Assembly (NCBI GenBank): GCA_914767715.1
Contig: OU612069.1
Location: forward strand, 19,343,387 to 19,403,386
DNA from: Membranipora membranacea
Lineage: Eukaryota > Bryozoa > Gymnolaemata > Cheilostomatida > Membraniporidae
DNA: 60,000 nucleotides
Direction: 5' to 3'
The translations under genes and the position numbers were made by a program. Shown here piece by piece: positions 10,730 through 23,605 of this stretch. The notes below the pieces were generated by a model. It was not told the DNA's origin. It worked only from the letters and a program-made list of their open reading frames with translations, and made no database searches. Position 1 is the stretch's first letter. Each line of letters starts with the position of its first letter.

Positions 10730-12129
10730 AAAATCAACACGGTTTAGAGTTTCTTTACTGAAAACTGTGAAAGCCACTCGGCCTTCTGCTGGAATAAGAG
10801 GATTAGGGTGTATGGTTCGATTAAAAATTAATATGTAGAGTTTGTTTATAAAAATAATTCCTGCACTAGTCAGCTATGAGCGATTTGCCATGCACAAATG
10901 ATGAACTGAATGCAGACAAAAGGCAGAAAAAAAAAGCGCTAACAACAGTGTACAGTGCTCAATCGGAAAAACACAGCCAGTTTACAAGAAATGAAAAAAC
11001 AACAACCAAACGACAACAACAACTGCAAACGCATATTACCTTTGATCACAGATACAAAAGAACCACAAGGCCAAAACACCCTTGATGAATGCAACACTGA
11101 ACCTCCAGGGACTCTTTCATTTCATGTAAAAAAAAATAGAAGTAAGGATATTCGATCAGACTTCAGGTGCCCCAGCTGCTGAGTATGATAAGAATAACCT
11201 TCTTGTATATATTCAAGCCAGTAAACCTCACTGTTAACGAGAATTACAGTTTCCAAATCCATCCTGATGTAGAACTTGTTGCAGGCACTATCATAGAAGC
11301 GACATAAAAGGCTGAAATCTTTGAATATATAATATGGATTTCTGAACACTTCTGACCTTTGATGAATGAGGTATTTATTAGGTTCTTATTAAGCTCAGTA
11401 CTTAAATTATTTTTGGAGATGAGATATGCATAGCTATCTCTGCACCAGAACCACTTTTACCGTATTTGACGGTCCAAATGTTAATCACTGTAAAATACAG
11501 AGACTGACATGATGAGTGTCAGGATGTTCTCAGTCCTAGTCTAAAAAGGAAGCAGAGCAGACATCTGCAGGTACAGACACCACTACGTTATTATCATCTA
11601 CAGCAGTTTATGACGCAATTCTTGAACTAAATATATGATGAAATGAAGCTGTTAAGATCTAAATTTTTATATTGTTGAGAAAAAATTTGGTTAATAATTT
11701 AATATATTTTCATTATTCAACCTTTCCTATTTACTTTTTTAAAAATTTGCAAATTTTAAGATGATTTTTCAACATCAAAGGAAATGTTAAATGCGCTTTC
11801 ATAGGATATATAATAACATTCTGTTTTATTCTTATGACTCATCTCTAAGTTCCCTATTTTCTAAGTTTTATTAGAATGATTACTTTCTAAGACAGGTGTC
11901 TGCATTTTCTACTTAAGACAAATTCCTGCTCATTGGTTCTGTAACAGATTATAACTACACAATTTAGATGTAGTATCTGTAGGTGTATTTTGTTGCTTTT
12001 CTGATTCTTTTTGTTTCTCTTCATTTTTTATGACTTTGCAAGTTTTAAGTTGTTCTTTGAATATGGAAGGTCGCCTTTTATCTAGCAACATTGAAATTGG
12101 AACCCTGTAGGAGTTTTTCCTGCCATTAA

Positions 12130-13345
12130 AGTATATATTAGTAAGTTTGAGATTTACCTTTTCTATTGAGAGCAGCATCGTGTATAAAGTGGTCTGCATC
12201 AGAAAAACAGCACATGATAATGGATTTAGTTCTCTGTTTAACAATGGTATAGAGATCGCCTACGTCAAGCCCTAAATTCTTGGCATCGTTGAAAACTTTT
12301 CTTAGTAATTTCTTGTCCTTAGCATATATGCTAGTGTGCAAAACAGGTAGACAATACATTAAGAGTGAAACTACAAAACTTTTGAACAGCATGGAGGATA
12401 ATGGCTTCGTTATCAATGTATACACCAAGGTATTTTACCTTTTCACAAAATGATATATTGGTGCCATCTAGGTTCAGTTTAGGAGTGTTAGGTTTGAGAC
12501 GTTAAGTAGAGAAAATCATTTCCTTTGTCTTAGAAGCATTAAGAAGTAAATCTAAATCAGTGCATTGTTTGGAGATTCTATTAATTTCAGAAAAATAATT
12601 ACATAAGTCTAAATCATTACCAACCAATCCAATTACACAAGTGTCATCAGGGTATTTGAGTACTGTGATATTCGACAGTTTAGATGTAATCCTGTTTGTA
12701 TAGATGGAGAATAATAGTGGCGAGAGTACACTGCCCTTGGGAGTTCCTTTATGAGTCAATATTGGTGCAGACAGTTGATTGTTGACCATTGTTTGCTGGA
12801 CACGGTTACTCAAGAAGCTAGTTGCCCATCCTATTACTCTGGTGCCGAGGTGTTGCAGCAGGGGGATTAGATACTCTACTCTGATGGTGTTGAAAGCAGA
12901 AGAAAAGTCCAAAAATAAACATCTTGCATAGTTAGAGGCTGCTTTGTCAATAAAGTGTGTGATAGTTGTTGTAAGGCATAAGACAGCATCTTGTGTTGAT
13001 CTTTTCTGGCGGTAGGCAAACTGATGGCAGTCCATGGCTGTGTGTTTAGTTATGTATATTTTAAGTTGTCTCTCTAACATTTTACATAGGCAGCTGGTTA
13101 TGGCTATCGGGCGGTAGTCTTTGAGTTGTGTTGGTGTGGTGACTTATGGTAGTGGTTTTATTACAGCAGATTTCCATAGCTTAGGTGTTGTATGTTGCTC
13201 TATAGAGTTAATGAAGAGTTTAGTAATAATAGGGGCTAGTTGGTAGGCACATATCCTAAGGACCTTAGGGATTAGTCCGTCGGGTCCAGCTCCTTTCCTA
13301 GTGTTGATTGTTTTGAGTTATTTCAGTTGTTCCCCAAACTACATC
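12130..13345 (-). mobile_element. CR1-clade LINE fragment, reverse transcriptase, decayed
   Basis: Read on the minus strand from about 13345: a GPDG segment, then KLWKSAVIKPLP, a stop, and an ORF (13080-12502, 192 aa) with RT motifs: FAYRQKRSTQDAV, LFLDFSSAFN (motif A), GTPKGSVLSPLLFSIY (motif B) and YPDD in place of F/YADD (motif C). More RT/thumb sequence continues with stops and frame changes to about 12138. No endonuclease or ORF1 remains. It is a different family from the LINE at 24.5-29.6 kb. Absent from copy B at the equivalent place, so it probably arrived after the duplication or was lost from B. In-frame stops make it inactive. Confidence 0.85.
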
Positions 13346-13420
13346 GCCCCAGAGCTTTGTATGAGGGATGAGTATGGAACGAAGTTGGAAATCTAGTGGC
13401 TCGGAGTTATCTTCTTCAAG

Positions 13421-13435
13421 ATGGCCAATATGTCT
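13421..13435 (+). CDS. Possible first coding exon, copy A (ATGGCCAATATGTCT|gtgaga)
   Basis: A conserved ~85-bp block (13351-13435) ends with AAGATGGCC, a favourable start context that also resembles a YY1-type initiator element, and then a GTGAGA donor. The same block in copy B ends with a better donor (GTGAGT). Reading the whole block as coding fails in A because of a TGA, whereas a start at this ATG is open in both. The assignment as a first exon is inference. Confidence 0.33.
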
Positions 13436-14399
13436 GTGAGAAATTAATTTTAATACTACTAAAATATGTCCTCAACAGCCTTGATTTTAAGTGTGCTTGT
13501 AATTTCAATATTCAAGCACACAATCATATCATCATGTTGGCATCCCCTTTTTGTTTTTTACATTCAATTTGCTCGTTGTCACAAGTTCTAAATATTATAC
13601 CAAGCAAAAAATTGCTGAATATGATATCTCGTTCATCAGCCTAATTTAAACAAATAGATAATCACTTGAACTTCTGATTGATTAGTATCATTGAGGTTAA
13701 TTATTGTGTTCCGTTGTTATTGAATCTTACAGGGATTGCTGCTGATGCAAACTCTTTTAATTCTTTTAACTTTTCCAATTATTATGACTTCGGTCGACTT
13801 AATATACGTTTACATGATTTTTAAACACTTGAATATTTGAACACCAGAGTGCACTGTTCCCAATTCAATTTTGTTCAATATATTTGTTCCTTAGTAGAGG
13901 TAAGGACACTGCTATTCAAAGCTACAGCTCCCTGTGTGACATTTGTAAACTCGAACGCTTGTTTGATGATAAAATGGAGCCATCTGTTCCATGTTGTGAT
14001 ATTGTTGCGTTAATGCACTAATTTTAGGAATAAAATTCTGTGAACTTTCAATGAATAAATAAGTAATTCAATAAATGAATTTGATATCTGGAAATATTGC
14101 TGTCTTACTAATGAGTCGAGCAGGAAAATGGGAAAGAACCAGTGCGGTAAATTTTCCGGTGATTGCCAGGCTGAACAGCCATATCAATGGAATAAATTAT
14201 CTAAACCCACATTGAAAGCATAATATCTTGAAACCTTTATAGGCTAGAGCAGCAAGCAAAACGAAAGACTTTTCCCAACTAAATGAGAGGTGACTACAAT
14301 ATGTGTCAAACAATATTGTGGCAAAAGTTAACTTATGATGACTGCCAATCAACAAAAAAAGAGAGAAGAATACATCACTCAAAAACAGTTTGATTGCAG

Positions 14400-14484
14400 T
14401 CTTGTTATGAAGGAAGATCATGTACTTCCAGGCAAGAGGAAAATCATGTCAAGCCAGAGATTATGCGACCTGAAGACCCTTGAG
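14400..14484 (+). CDS. Internal exon, copy A
   Basis: The acceptor GATTGCAG and donor GAG|GTAAGC frame 85 nt, entered in phase 2 and left in phase 0. The peptide ends RKIMSSQRLCDLKTLE. In copy B the matching sequence (ending at 20068) codes for a similar IMSSQKLSNIETLE in the same frame, which supports coding. B has lost the donor (GT to AT). Product not recognised. Confidence 0.45.
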
Positions 14485-17400
14485 GTAAGCATCATTCTTT
14501 TGTTCAACCGGCTAAAAAAAAAACTCTTGCATGTTGTAAAAGCAAGAAATGAAGGGAAAGCTTGTCGAAGGTCCTTCTCTATCTGTATAATTTCAATAGA
14601 GCTGGAACTGAAACTGATAATGACAACACTAGATCATAATGGACACATGTCATTGCCATAAGAAAAAACTTGCCATTAGTCAGCAAAGAAAACTTTTCGT
14701 ATATGCCCTCACTCACAAGTCACTCTACAAAAATTGCCTTTTTCCTTTTGCAGGGAAAAAAAGGTGCTGCGTTTTTCTTTTGGTATGCAGGAAGCTGAAT
14801 AGACACTTTTCAAAGCATAAAATACAGTTCTTCCAGCAGAATTCCCGAGTATAGAACATCTCAATCCAATCATTTGTAACTACCTCACGCCTTCATTCAA
14901 ACCAAACAACATACAGGCTAATTGAAAAGACATGATAACAGGTATATCAGTAACCAAAATATACCTTCAACCTTGACCTAACCTGTAATGTCCTCTGAGA
15001 AATATTTCTGCAGGTTTACAAAAATCTTGCGATAGATATATTTTTACAACGCTGATACAGGTTGCTTGCTTGAGGAACATTTTTCATGAAGCTTCATCGC
15101 AGTGTATAGCTGTAGATGAGATCGAGTTGGAACTTTCAGTGCAAGAGAGAGGATTGAGAGGCCTTTGAGGGTATGACCATCCAAGGTTATAGATTACATG
15201 AAAAGATCAAGAAGGAAAGACCTTGAACTCGCCTTCTGTTTTTTTTGATTATTCAGACAGTTTACGAGTAATTTAGAGTTTTTTATACACGGTGTGCTTC
15301 ATCTGAATTAAACTAAATTGCATGCATTATTGCTCATTGCTCAGTATATTCAGATGAGCATTTAAAACCTAACCTAACATGCTCCAAAATTTTTTCTCCA
15401 ACCTGGTCGCTAGTTGTTTACTTTATGTAAATTTATGTGAATCTTATTTAGCTGCTATTGTACAATCTGATACTGAAAAGCACACACATCTGACCCTTAC
15501 CGCACTTCAGGCTACACTGGAACATTCCACGCTCAGGCCTCACATAGCAAAAAATCCGCTCCATACACAAAGCCCTCTTATTGAATCGAGATAGGACAGT
15601 ACTTGATTCCCCCAACCTTTATGGTACTCACCTTTTTCACAGACAAATATTTGCCGAACAGATTCCCCTTTTCATTATCATCATTTGATAACACACTTTG
15701 AAAAGCTTTTTAATTATCTCGCTCAAATTTGAGCAGCTACCAGTTGCATGAACATGATTGTCTTACATGAATATAATCATACATTGTAGACATGAAGTAT
15801 AACCCATTCAAGGTTCAAGGTTTGGTCAATTTCTGAATGCTAAGAGTTCTCCATAATTCTTGATATCCCTTTCAATAATTTCCTTGATCATGCAAACCTG
15901 TTAATTCACAGAAAGTATATCCAGTAATGAAGAAAACACTGAAACTGGTTATTGATGATATGCTGGAGCGACCTCTCCAGTAATCTCCACATTGATAATG
16001 AAATATTTACAATAAGATTTTTCTATGATAGCTTTTTTCCCATACTTTCTCGCAAGGCACAAAGGCAAGTTATGGACTGTCAATCAATTTTTTCCAACTC
16101 ATATTGTCATATCAATGCTTAGGAAACAAAGCAATTCGCAGTTGCACATATTTATGTAGATGCAAAAAATCGTTGTGCTAAGAAAAAAGTTTAAACTGCA
16201 ACTTTTCTCAGAAAAAACAAGCTACGGTCAATAGCGCACAGTCACATGATTCTGTCTTTTTTACCTCATAGTTAATCACTTTTTAGCTAAGGAAAAATGA
16301 GTATCAATTATAAAATAGAGAGTTTGTTAGTGCAGCCAATGTTTCGTGCTAAGACACATTTCAGGAACTTCGATCCAGCACTTGGGTTTTGTGAGACACG
16401 TGGCAGGTGCTGTATGAGACATGTCTTATAGCACTATGAGACCCAAACAGCTCAGAAAACAATTTATTATAGTCCCTTAGTGCTGTAAGACATGTCCTAT
16501 CCCAGCTCCTGTCATATTTCCCACAACAACCAAATGTCTGCTCAGACTGAGTACCTGTCATAAGTCTTAGTAGCATACAGCAATGACTGCACCAAAAAAT
16601 CCACTATGATATGATTTAACAGGCTACAACCCATACAGAACTGAACTTTTTCTGGTCAAACAAACAGAAGCAAGCTAAAAGTGAAAATGTAGCCAAGAAT
16701 CTGTAATATTACTTGTATCTTTTGTTAAAGGATTTTAATTTCCACGTTTATTGCCAAATCATTTTATTTTTGTCATATTCTCATCAACCTACCAAAAGCA
16801 ACATGATAGAAATACTATTACAAACTAGCAAAATATAGTTTTTTATTTATTTTGATGGCTGGAATTTTCATAAGGATGACAGTATGAGGAGCCTAATTTA
16901 GTTACCCCCTGTCATGGGGTTCAAAAGGTGCATTTTTTCCAAATGGAGTTGGAATTTTGGTTTACCCGAAGTGGTAACTTGTTTATAAGTTCTAACAAAC
17001 ATATTGATCAGATAACTGTTTGATATCAACACGGTTTTGAGTTTCTTCACTGAAGACTGTGAAAGCCACTCGGCCTTCTGCTGGGGTAAGAGAAATAGGG
17101 TGTATAGTTCAAATGAAAATTAATGTGTAGAGTTTGTTTATGAAAATATTTCCTGCACTAGTCAGCTATGAGTGACTTGCAATGCACAAAATTATGAACT
17201 GAATGCAGACAAAAGGCAGAAAAAAAGGCGCTTACAACAGTGTACAGTGCTCCATCGGAAAACCACAGCCAGTTTACAAGAAATAAAAAATAACCAAATG
17301 ACGACAACGGCAAACACATATTACATTTGATCACAGATACAAAAGAATCACAAAGCCAAAACACCCTTGATGAATGAAACAATGAACCTCCAGGGACTCT

Positions 17401-18782
17401 TTCATTTCATGTAAAAGAAAAAATAGAAGTAAGGATATTCGATCAGTCTCCAGGTGCCCCAGCTGCAGTGTATGATAAAAATAACCTTCTTGGATATATT
17501 CAAGCCAGTAAACCTCACTGTTAACGAGAATTACAGTTTGCAAATCCATCCTGATGTAGAACCTGTTCCAGGCGCTATCATAGAAGCGACATAAAAGGCT
17601 GAAATCCTTGAAGAAATAATATGGATTTCTGAACACTTCTGACCTTTGATGAATGAGGTATGTTGAAGTCTGAGCCTAAGCACGAGCTTCTCAGTCCTGA
17701 AACTGAAGGTTCTTATTCAGCTCAGTACATCAATTGTTTTTTGAGATGAGGTATGCATAACTAACTCTGCACCAGAACCACTTTTACCGTATTTGACGGT
17801 CCAAATGTTAATCACTGTAAAATACAGAGACTGACATGATGAGTATCAGGATGTTCTCAGTCCTAGTCTAAAAAGGAAGCAGAGCAGACATCTGCAGGTA
17901 CAGACACCACTACGTTATTATCATCTACAGCAGTTTATGACGCAATTCTTGAATTAAATATTATGATGAAACAAAGCTGTTAAGATGTAAACTTCTATAT
18001 TGTTGAGAACAAAAAGATTTTTTCTTCATTGTTCATCTCTATTTTTCAAAGTTTGGTAAATAATTTAATATATTTTCATTATTTCACCTTTCCTATTTAC
18101 TTTTTTAAAAATTTGCAAATTTCAAGATGATTTTTGAACATCAGAGGAAATATTAAATGCGCTTTCATTAGCTATGTAATAATATTCTGTTTTTTTCTTA
18201 TGACTCATCTCTTAGTTCCCCAATTTCTAATTTTTTTTAGAACTTACCATAACTTAAAAGAAAACATATAATAGAATGAGTCGGCCACAATTAAACAAAT
18301 ATGCAGATACATCAATTTCATTTTATTAGCTATAATATGAAAATTTACATTTTTCTTATTATTAATCTTTTAGTTCCCTGATTTACAAATCTAATTGGAA
18401 CTTATACTATCTAAGACGGTGCATATTTTCCACTAATTTCGTTCCCTATTTGTTGCTTTTGCTATTGCAAAACTTTGCAAAAAAAATAAAATGTTTTGTG
18501 TATAAGTGTATTTGGCATCTTTTAGGGTTGATTTTCAATTCAATCAATAAAACCAAATGTGTATAGCAAGTGATTAACCTGTATGTGTGTATGCAATGAA
18601 GAAAAGAAAGAAAGGGCTCAAGCAGCACCAGAAAGGGATACCTACACTTTATAGTCTACAGCCATTGTCAGCGTATTACGACACAGACATGTACCCAAAA
18701 CTACATGACAACAGAGCTCTGTGCGAGGGAAGAGTATGGAACGAAGGTGGAAATCTAGTCGCTCGGAGTTATCTTCTTCAAG

Positions 18783-18797
18783 ATGGCCAATATGACT
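18783..18797 (+). CDS. Possible first coding exon, copy B (ATGGCCAATATGACT|gtgagt)
   Basis: Partner of 13421-13435. The upstream sequence from 18641 is open in the frame leading to QYD; alternatively, translation starts at AAGATGGCC. The consensus GTGAGT donor is present. The longer upstream reading is contradicted by copy A, which has a stop there. Confidence 0.35.
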
Positions 18798-20004
18798 GTG
18801 AGTGATTAGTTTCAATACTACCGACACATATTCAAATTGCTTTGTTTTCTGGTGTGCTTGTCGTTTCCACCCCGTGTTGTTTATTTATGTTCAATTGCTC
18901 CTTGTTGCAAGTCTCAAATATTACACCCGGCAAAAATTAATGAGTATGATATCTGGTTAATTAGTTTAATCTAAACAAAGTAAAAGCAAATATTGATCTC
19001 GATTGCCTATTTCTACTAGTCTTAAGTCTAAAATTCTATTGTCATGAACTATTTCATGAGATAAATAAATTATAATGCTCAGGATATCTATGATGTGAGC
19101 TGGTTTTATTTATTTGATGTTTGACTTTGAGATATAAAGTTATCCAGTTTTGGTCTTTGGTGCAGGAAGTAAACTCGAGCCAATGTTTTACAAAAAATTA
19201 AAACACATTGTGGATATTGTATGCATACTATATTGGTCAATGTTTCGATTGAATACTACTATGAGAAGCAATGATTTTGCTCTAACCGGTGTCAAGGATC
19301 AATTTCAGAAAAGCCTCAATAACTGAATCAGAGCATGAAAATGTGAATTTATCCTGTTGTCTCACACTGTATTCAACTGGCTATATGAAGTTGAATGATC
19401 ACTTAAAGTCTTTTGGGTACTGGAGCTTGAGGCACAGGGATGTTGAAAGTGCTAAATACCATCAGGGATAGAAAGTTGGATACAAGATATTCAATCAGTC
19501 AGTCTTTGTTATTTAACTTTGATTGCATTACTAATCACAATGAATGTAACACCTTATACAAAAAAAAAAGATTCTGACATTCCACTGAGTCAGGGCATGA
19601 CGGAATATTGGTATATGATATACAATGTAAGGCTTGTCCTAAACCTCTAAGATACTGGAGATCGAAGCACAAATATGCTGAAGAGTAACTGTAGCGTATT
19701 AGTTAATATGTGTTTAGTCAGAATCACAAAGAAAGTCACAATCTTTTTCAGTGCTTATTCTCACCTCTTATTATAGATTTTTGTTCTTTTAAATTTTTTG
19801 TCTTCACATTGACAGATAGATCAACTGCTAGATGGAGAACATTGCCATAAATAATAGATGGTCTCAGACAGTGACAATTGATATTCCGGCACTGATGACT
19901 GATATGAAAACAGACTGAAGATGTACCAGCAGTAGGAAAAAAAGTGTTGGCAAAATGATAGCTCAAAGCCTGCCATGGGAAAAGAGCTGCTGATCAACAA
20001 CTCA

Positions 20005-20068
20005 TTCACTTCAATGGTAGAGAAATATCATGTCAAGCCAGAAATTATCAAACATTGAAACACTTGAG
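20005..20068 (+). pseudogene. Internal exon, copy B, with lost splice donor
   Basis: Matches 14400-14484. The expected GTAAGC donor reads ATAAGC at 20069-20074, a one-base change at the essential G. The 5' part of the exon is also rearranged relative to A. Splicing at this site should fail. Confidence 0.45.
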
Positions 20069-20691
20069 ATAAGCATCATTTGTTGTTCAACCTGGCTAGG
20101 ACAAAAACGTCTTGCAAGTTTGAAAAGGAAAAGCTAGAGGGGGCATTATTTGATCATTCAATCAGCATCAGATATTGATCTGACAGTTCCCACAGTTCCA
20201 ATAGCCCAATACAAATGAAAAATAGATGGAAGATCAAATTTAATCTCAATGAAGGGCAAAACATCCCAAGTGACTGAAGGTCCAGGACCTGTGTAATAAA
20301 TGCCAATGAAAAGCAAATAAACTTCCTGAATACAAGCAGAGGCATGAGCATGCCTCACTCTGTTTCTAGGTACAACTGATTTGCTAATGGAAAATTTGTT
20401 GAAAATTCTAGTTTGTAGAATTTCAATAGAGCTGAAACTGATAATAACAACGCTAGATCTTTATGGTCACATGTCATTGCTGCAAGAAATAAATTGCCTT
20501 TACACAGCAAAAACATATTTTCAAAATGCCTTAGCTCACTAGTCACTAGTCATAATGTGAGTGTGTTTGAGAAAAATAAAGGTTCATCCTCTGCAAGAAT
20601 TGCCTTTTTCAATTAACAAGGAAAAATTGCAGATGCTGAGCTCCTCATCGGTATGCAGGAAACTGAAAACACACTTTCCAATATATTCCAG

Positions 20692-20826
20692 ATATCAAGG
20701 ATAAGTTTCGATTACTAAGCAGAAAGCTGACATTTACATGGAAACTGATATTGAACGGAGAAAGAACAAACTTTATGGATGTTATAAGTGGTTCTGGCGG
20801 TCCAATCAAAATGGATCCAATAACAG
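20692..20826 (+). CDS. Internal exon present only in copy B (45 codons)
   Basis: The acceptor TATATTCCAG and donor ACAG|GTAGGT frame 135 nt, with phase 1 on both sides. The peptide contains KLTFTWKLILNGERTNFMDV followed by SGSGGPIKMDP. The open frame, symmetric phase and good splice sites support a real exon. The equivalent position in copy A has a ~400-bp deletion that removes it. I do not recognise the domain. Confidence 0.5.
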
Positions 20827-22639
20827 GTAGGTAATACCAATATATTGGTCACATGATGCCGATACAAGGGTATTTTTTTGTTACTGTTTGCATCAGACCC
20901 TAAAATTTGATGATTCCTTTACTTACTTTATTTTACTGAATCTAGCTCTGCTTGTCGATTTAGAATTTAAAATGTGTTATTTCATCTAGATTTACGTGTG
21001 ACGTGCATCAGTACATGGCCGAACAGACGGTTCCTAATTTTGATGAACAGAAACCTATCAATTGTCACACACATATATAATACAGTTACTTCAGCAGAAT
21101 TCCCAAGTTTAGACCGTCTTGAACTACCCAACGCCTTCATTCAAAACAAATAACAAACAGCCTAATTGAAACAACAGGAAATCAGGTATATGACTAACCA
21201 AAATATTCCCTCAACCTGGTGAAGAGAACCCTAACCACTGTACTGTACTGCGAGGACATTATTTCTTTATGTTTACAAAAATCTTCTTGAGATAGATTTA
21301 TTTTTATTGCGATGATACAGGTTTTCCACTCGAGGAACATGTAAATGAGTCAGAGGAGGAACTTTTAGATGACGAGAAAGGATTGAGAGGCATTTTATGA
21401 GGTTGTACAAGGGAAGCGTCTTTTTATTTATGGCTGTTGGAAAAAACTGCCTTTACCTCGGGCAAGAAAATATGTCCGGTATGATTATACAAAAACCGAG
21501 CAAATCAAGATGGCTCGTCAAGGTATGGCTATCAAAGGCTTTAGATTACATGAAGGGATCAAGATGAAACGACCTTGAATGTGCGTTCTGTTTTTAGAGT
21601 TATTTTATAAACAGTGCGCTTCAACTGATTTTAACAAAATTGTGTACATTATTGCTCATTGCTCAATATATTCTAATTTGCATATACAAACCTAACCTGA
21701 CTTCTTTTAAGTTATTTTCATCCTGGTCGTTAGTTGTTTATTTTGTGTAGATTTATGTGAATTACATTTAGCTTCTGTTGTACAATCTGATACTTTAAAG
21801 CAACCACAGCTGACCCTTACCGCACTTCAGGCTACATTGGAACAGTCCACCCTCAGGCCTCACATAGCAAGAAATTCGCTCAATTCATAAAGCCCTCTAA
21901 TCGAATCGAGATAAGATGGTACCGGGTTGCCCCCCAACTTTATGGTTCTCACCTTTTTCACAGACAAATATTTGCAGAACAGAATTCCCTCCTAATTATT
22001 ATGAATGAATAACACACTATGAGAAGCTCTTAATTATAAAGCTCAAATTTGAGCATGAACATAATTGTATTACATGAATATTATCATACATTGTAGACAT
22101 GAAGTATTACCCATTCAAGGTTCAAAGTTTGGTCTTACCAATTTCTGAATGCTAAGAGTTCTCCGAAATTTCTGATATCTCTTTCAATAATTTCCTTTAT
22201 CATAAACACCTGTTCAATCTCAGAAAGTGTATCCAGTAATGAGGATAGTGCTGATAACTGGTTGTTGATGACATGCTGGGGCGACCTCCCCGGTAAAACA
22301 CAATTTTGACAATGAAATATTTCCAATAAGGTTTTCCCATGATAGCTTTTTTCTCATACTTTCACATGAGGCACAAAGGCAAGTTATAAACCACAGGACT
22401 GTCAATTTTTTGCAACTCATAGTGTCATATCAAGGCTTAGGAAACAAAGCAATTCCTAGTTGCACTTATTTATGTCGATACACAAAAAACAAAGTTGAGT
22501 TAAGAAAAAAAAGTTCAAACTGCAGTATCTCTCCGAAAAAACAAGCTACGCTTGAAGTTCACAGTCAGATGATTCTCCATTTTTTACATCATAGTTAATT
22601 AATTCTTAGCTAAAGAAAAATGAAACTCAATTATAAAAC

Positions 22640-23018
22640 TGATTTTGCATTAGATACAAAACACTGTATGAATCGAAGCAGTGCAGCTTGAGAGAAGCTG
22701 CACCAGAAGGAAGACTTTAGGGGCGATAATCATGTGAATCAAGGTATCACGTTGAGTTAAAATATTCAAGAAGAACCCAAACTTGATGTTATGAAACTGA
22801 GCTATCTTAGTTATTGAAAGGTTAGTTTCGGATCCGAATAAATAATATCCTGTTTAGAAGCGTTTCCTCAATCACTGCATGTTCTTCATTCATATTATAC
22901 ATCTTTATAATTTTCTTTAGGTTTGGTAAGTAGATTTCAAATGAGGCATTGTTTGATTTTCTTTTGACAATAGGTTCAGTCCTGTATCGGCTGTAGCTAG
23001 CTTTATCATAGCATGGAG
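22640..23018. other. Copy-B-specific sequence, no gene assigned
   Basis: Not found in copy A. A minus-strand ORF at 22822-23031 (69 codons, Lys/Asn/Ile-rich) overlaps the edge of the hAT-like element; coding status is uncertain. Confidence 0.3.
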
Positions 23019-23605
23019 CAGCTGTGGGCAACCTGGGCCTACTTTCCGGTGCAGCCTAATGGGTAATCTTTCGCGGCCTTATTGTGGCCTGATGTCTGCA
23101 AAAAATGTTACTTATTTATTTGGTTTCCTGTATGTGAACGTCGAAGCATGCATAGCCAGCCATGTCATGCCACTTTTAAAAAGAAGAAGAAACATGTGAC
23201 GTTACAAGACTAATGCATACCCCTCTGTAAGCACAATCCTTATTTGGAGTTTCATAATATTTACCATTCTGCATCATGCATGTAGTTAGACTGCATACAT
23301 GTTAAGATATCAAAGGAATTCCCAAGCCATACTTTACAAACCATCATAACATTACTAGTGTAGACTAGATTACAAGAGCTTCAATTGCCAAAAACTAAAC
23401 CAAAAACAGTGAAAACTAAGATATCCTTTTGTAACTTTTGGATGTAGATGGCATATCACAAATGCTCCAGAATTTTAGCTGCAATCTTCCAGAATGCCTC
23501 TCATTTGACAGACAATCCAAATTTATGCTTGAAATATATGTTGAGGCCTTTTGAGTGGAGCCTGCAAAAATGTTGGCTTTTTCTAAAAAAGGTTGCCCAC
23601 CTATG
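23019..23605. mobile_element. Non-autonomous hAT-like element
   Basis: Ends CAGCTGTGGGCAACC and, inverted, CATAGGTGGGCAACC (12 of 15 match), resembling the CAG...GTGGGCAACC termini common in hAT elements. About 587 bp, no transposase. A clear 8-bp target duplication is not visible (GCATGGAG against GCCATAGA), so the exact ends are provisional. It lies in the segment missing from copy A. Confidence 0.42.

Larger units (their letters stand above)
10731..16815. repeat. Tandem segmental duplication, copy A
   Basis: Begins at ATCAACACGGTTT and aligns in order with 17022-24232. Landmark matches: 10733/17025, 11460/17780, 13351/18710, 14440/20030, 14838/21091, 16345/23625 and 16770/24190. Differs from B by a reverse-transcriptase fragment at about 12130-13345 and by lacking the B segment 20680-21085. 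Confidence 0.8.
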
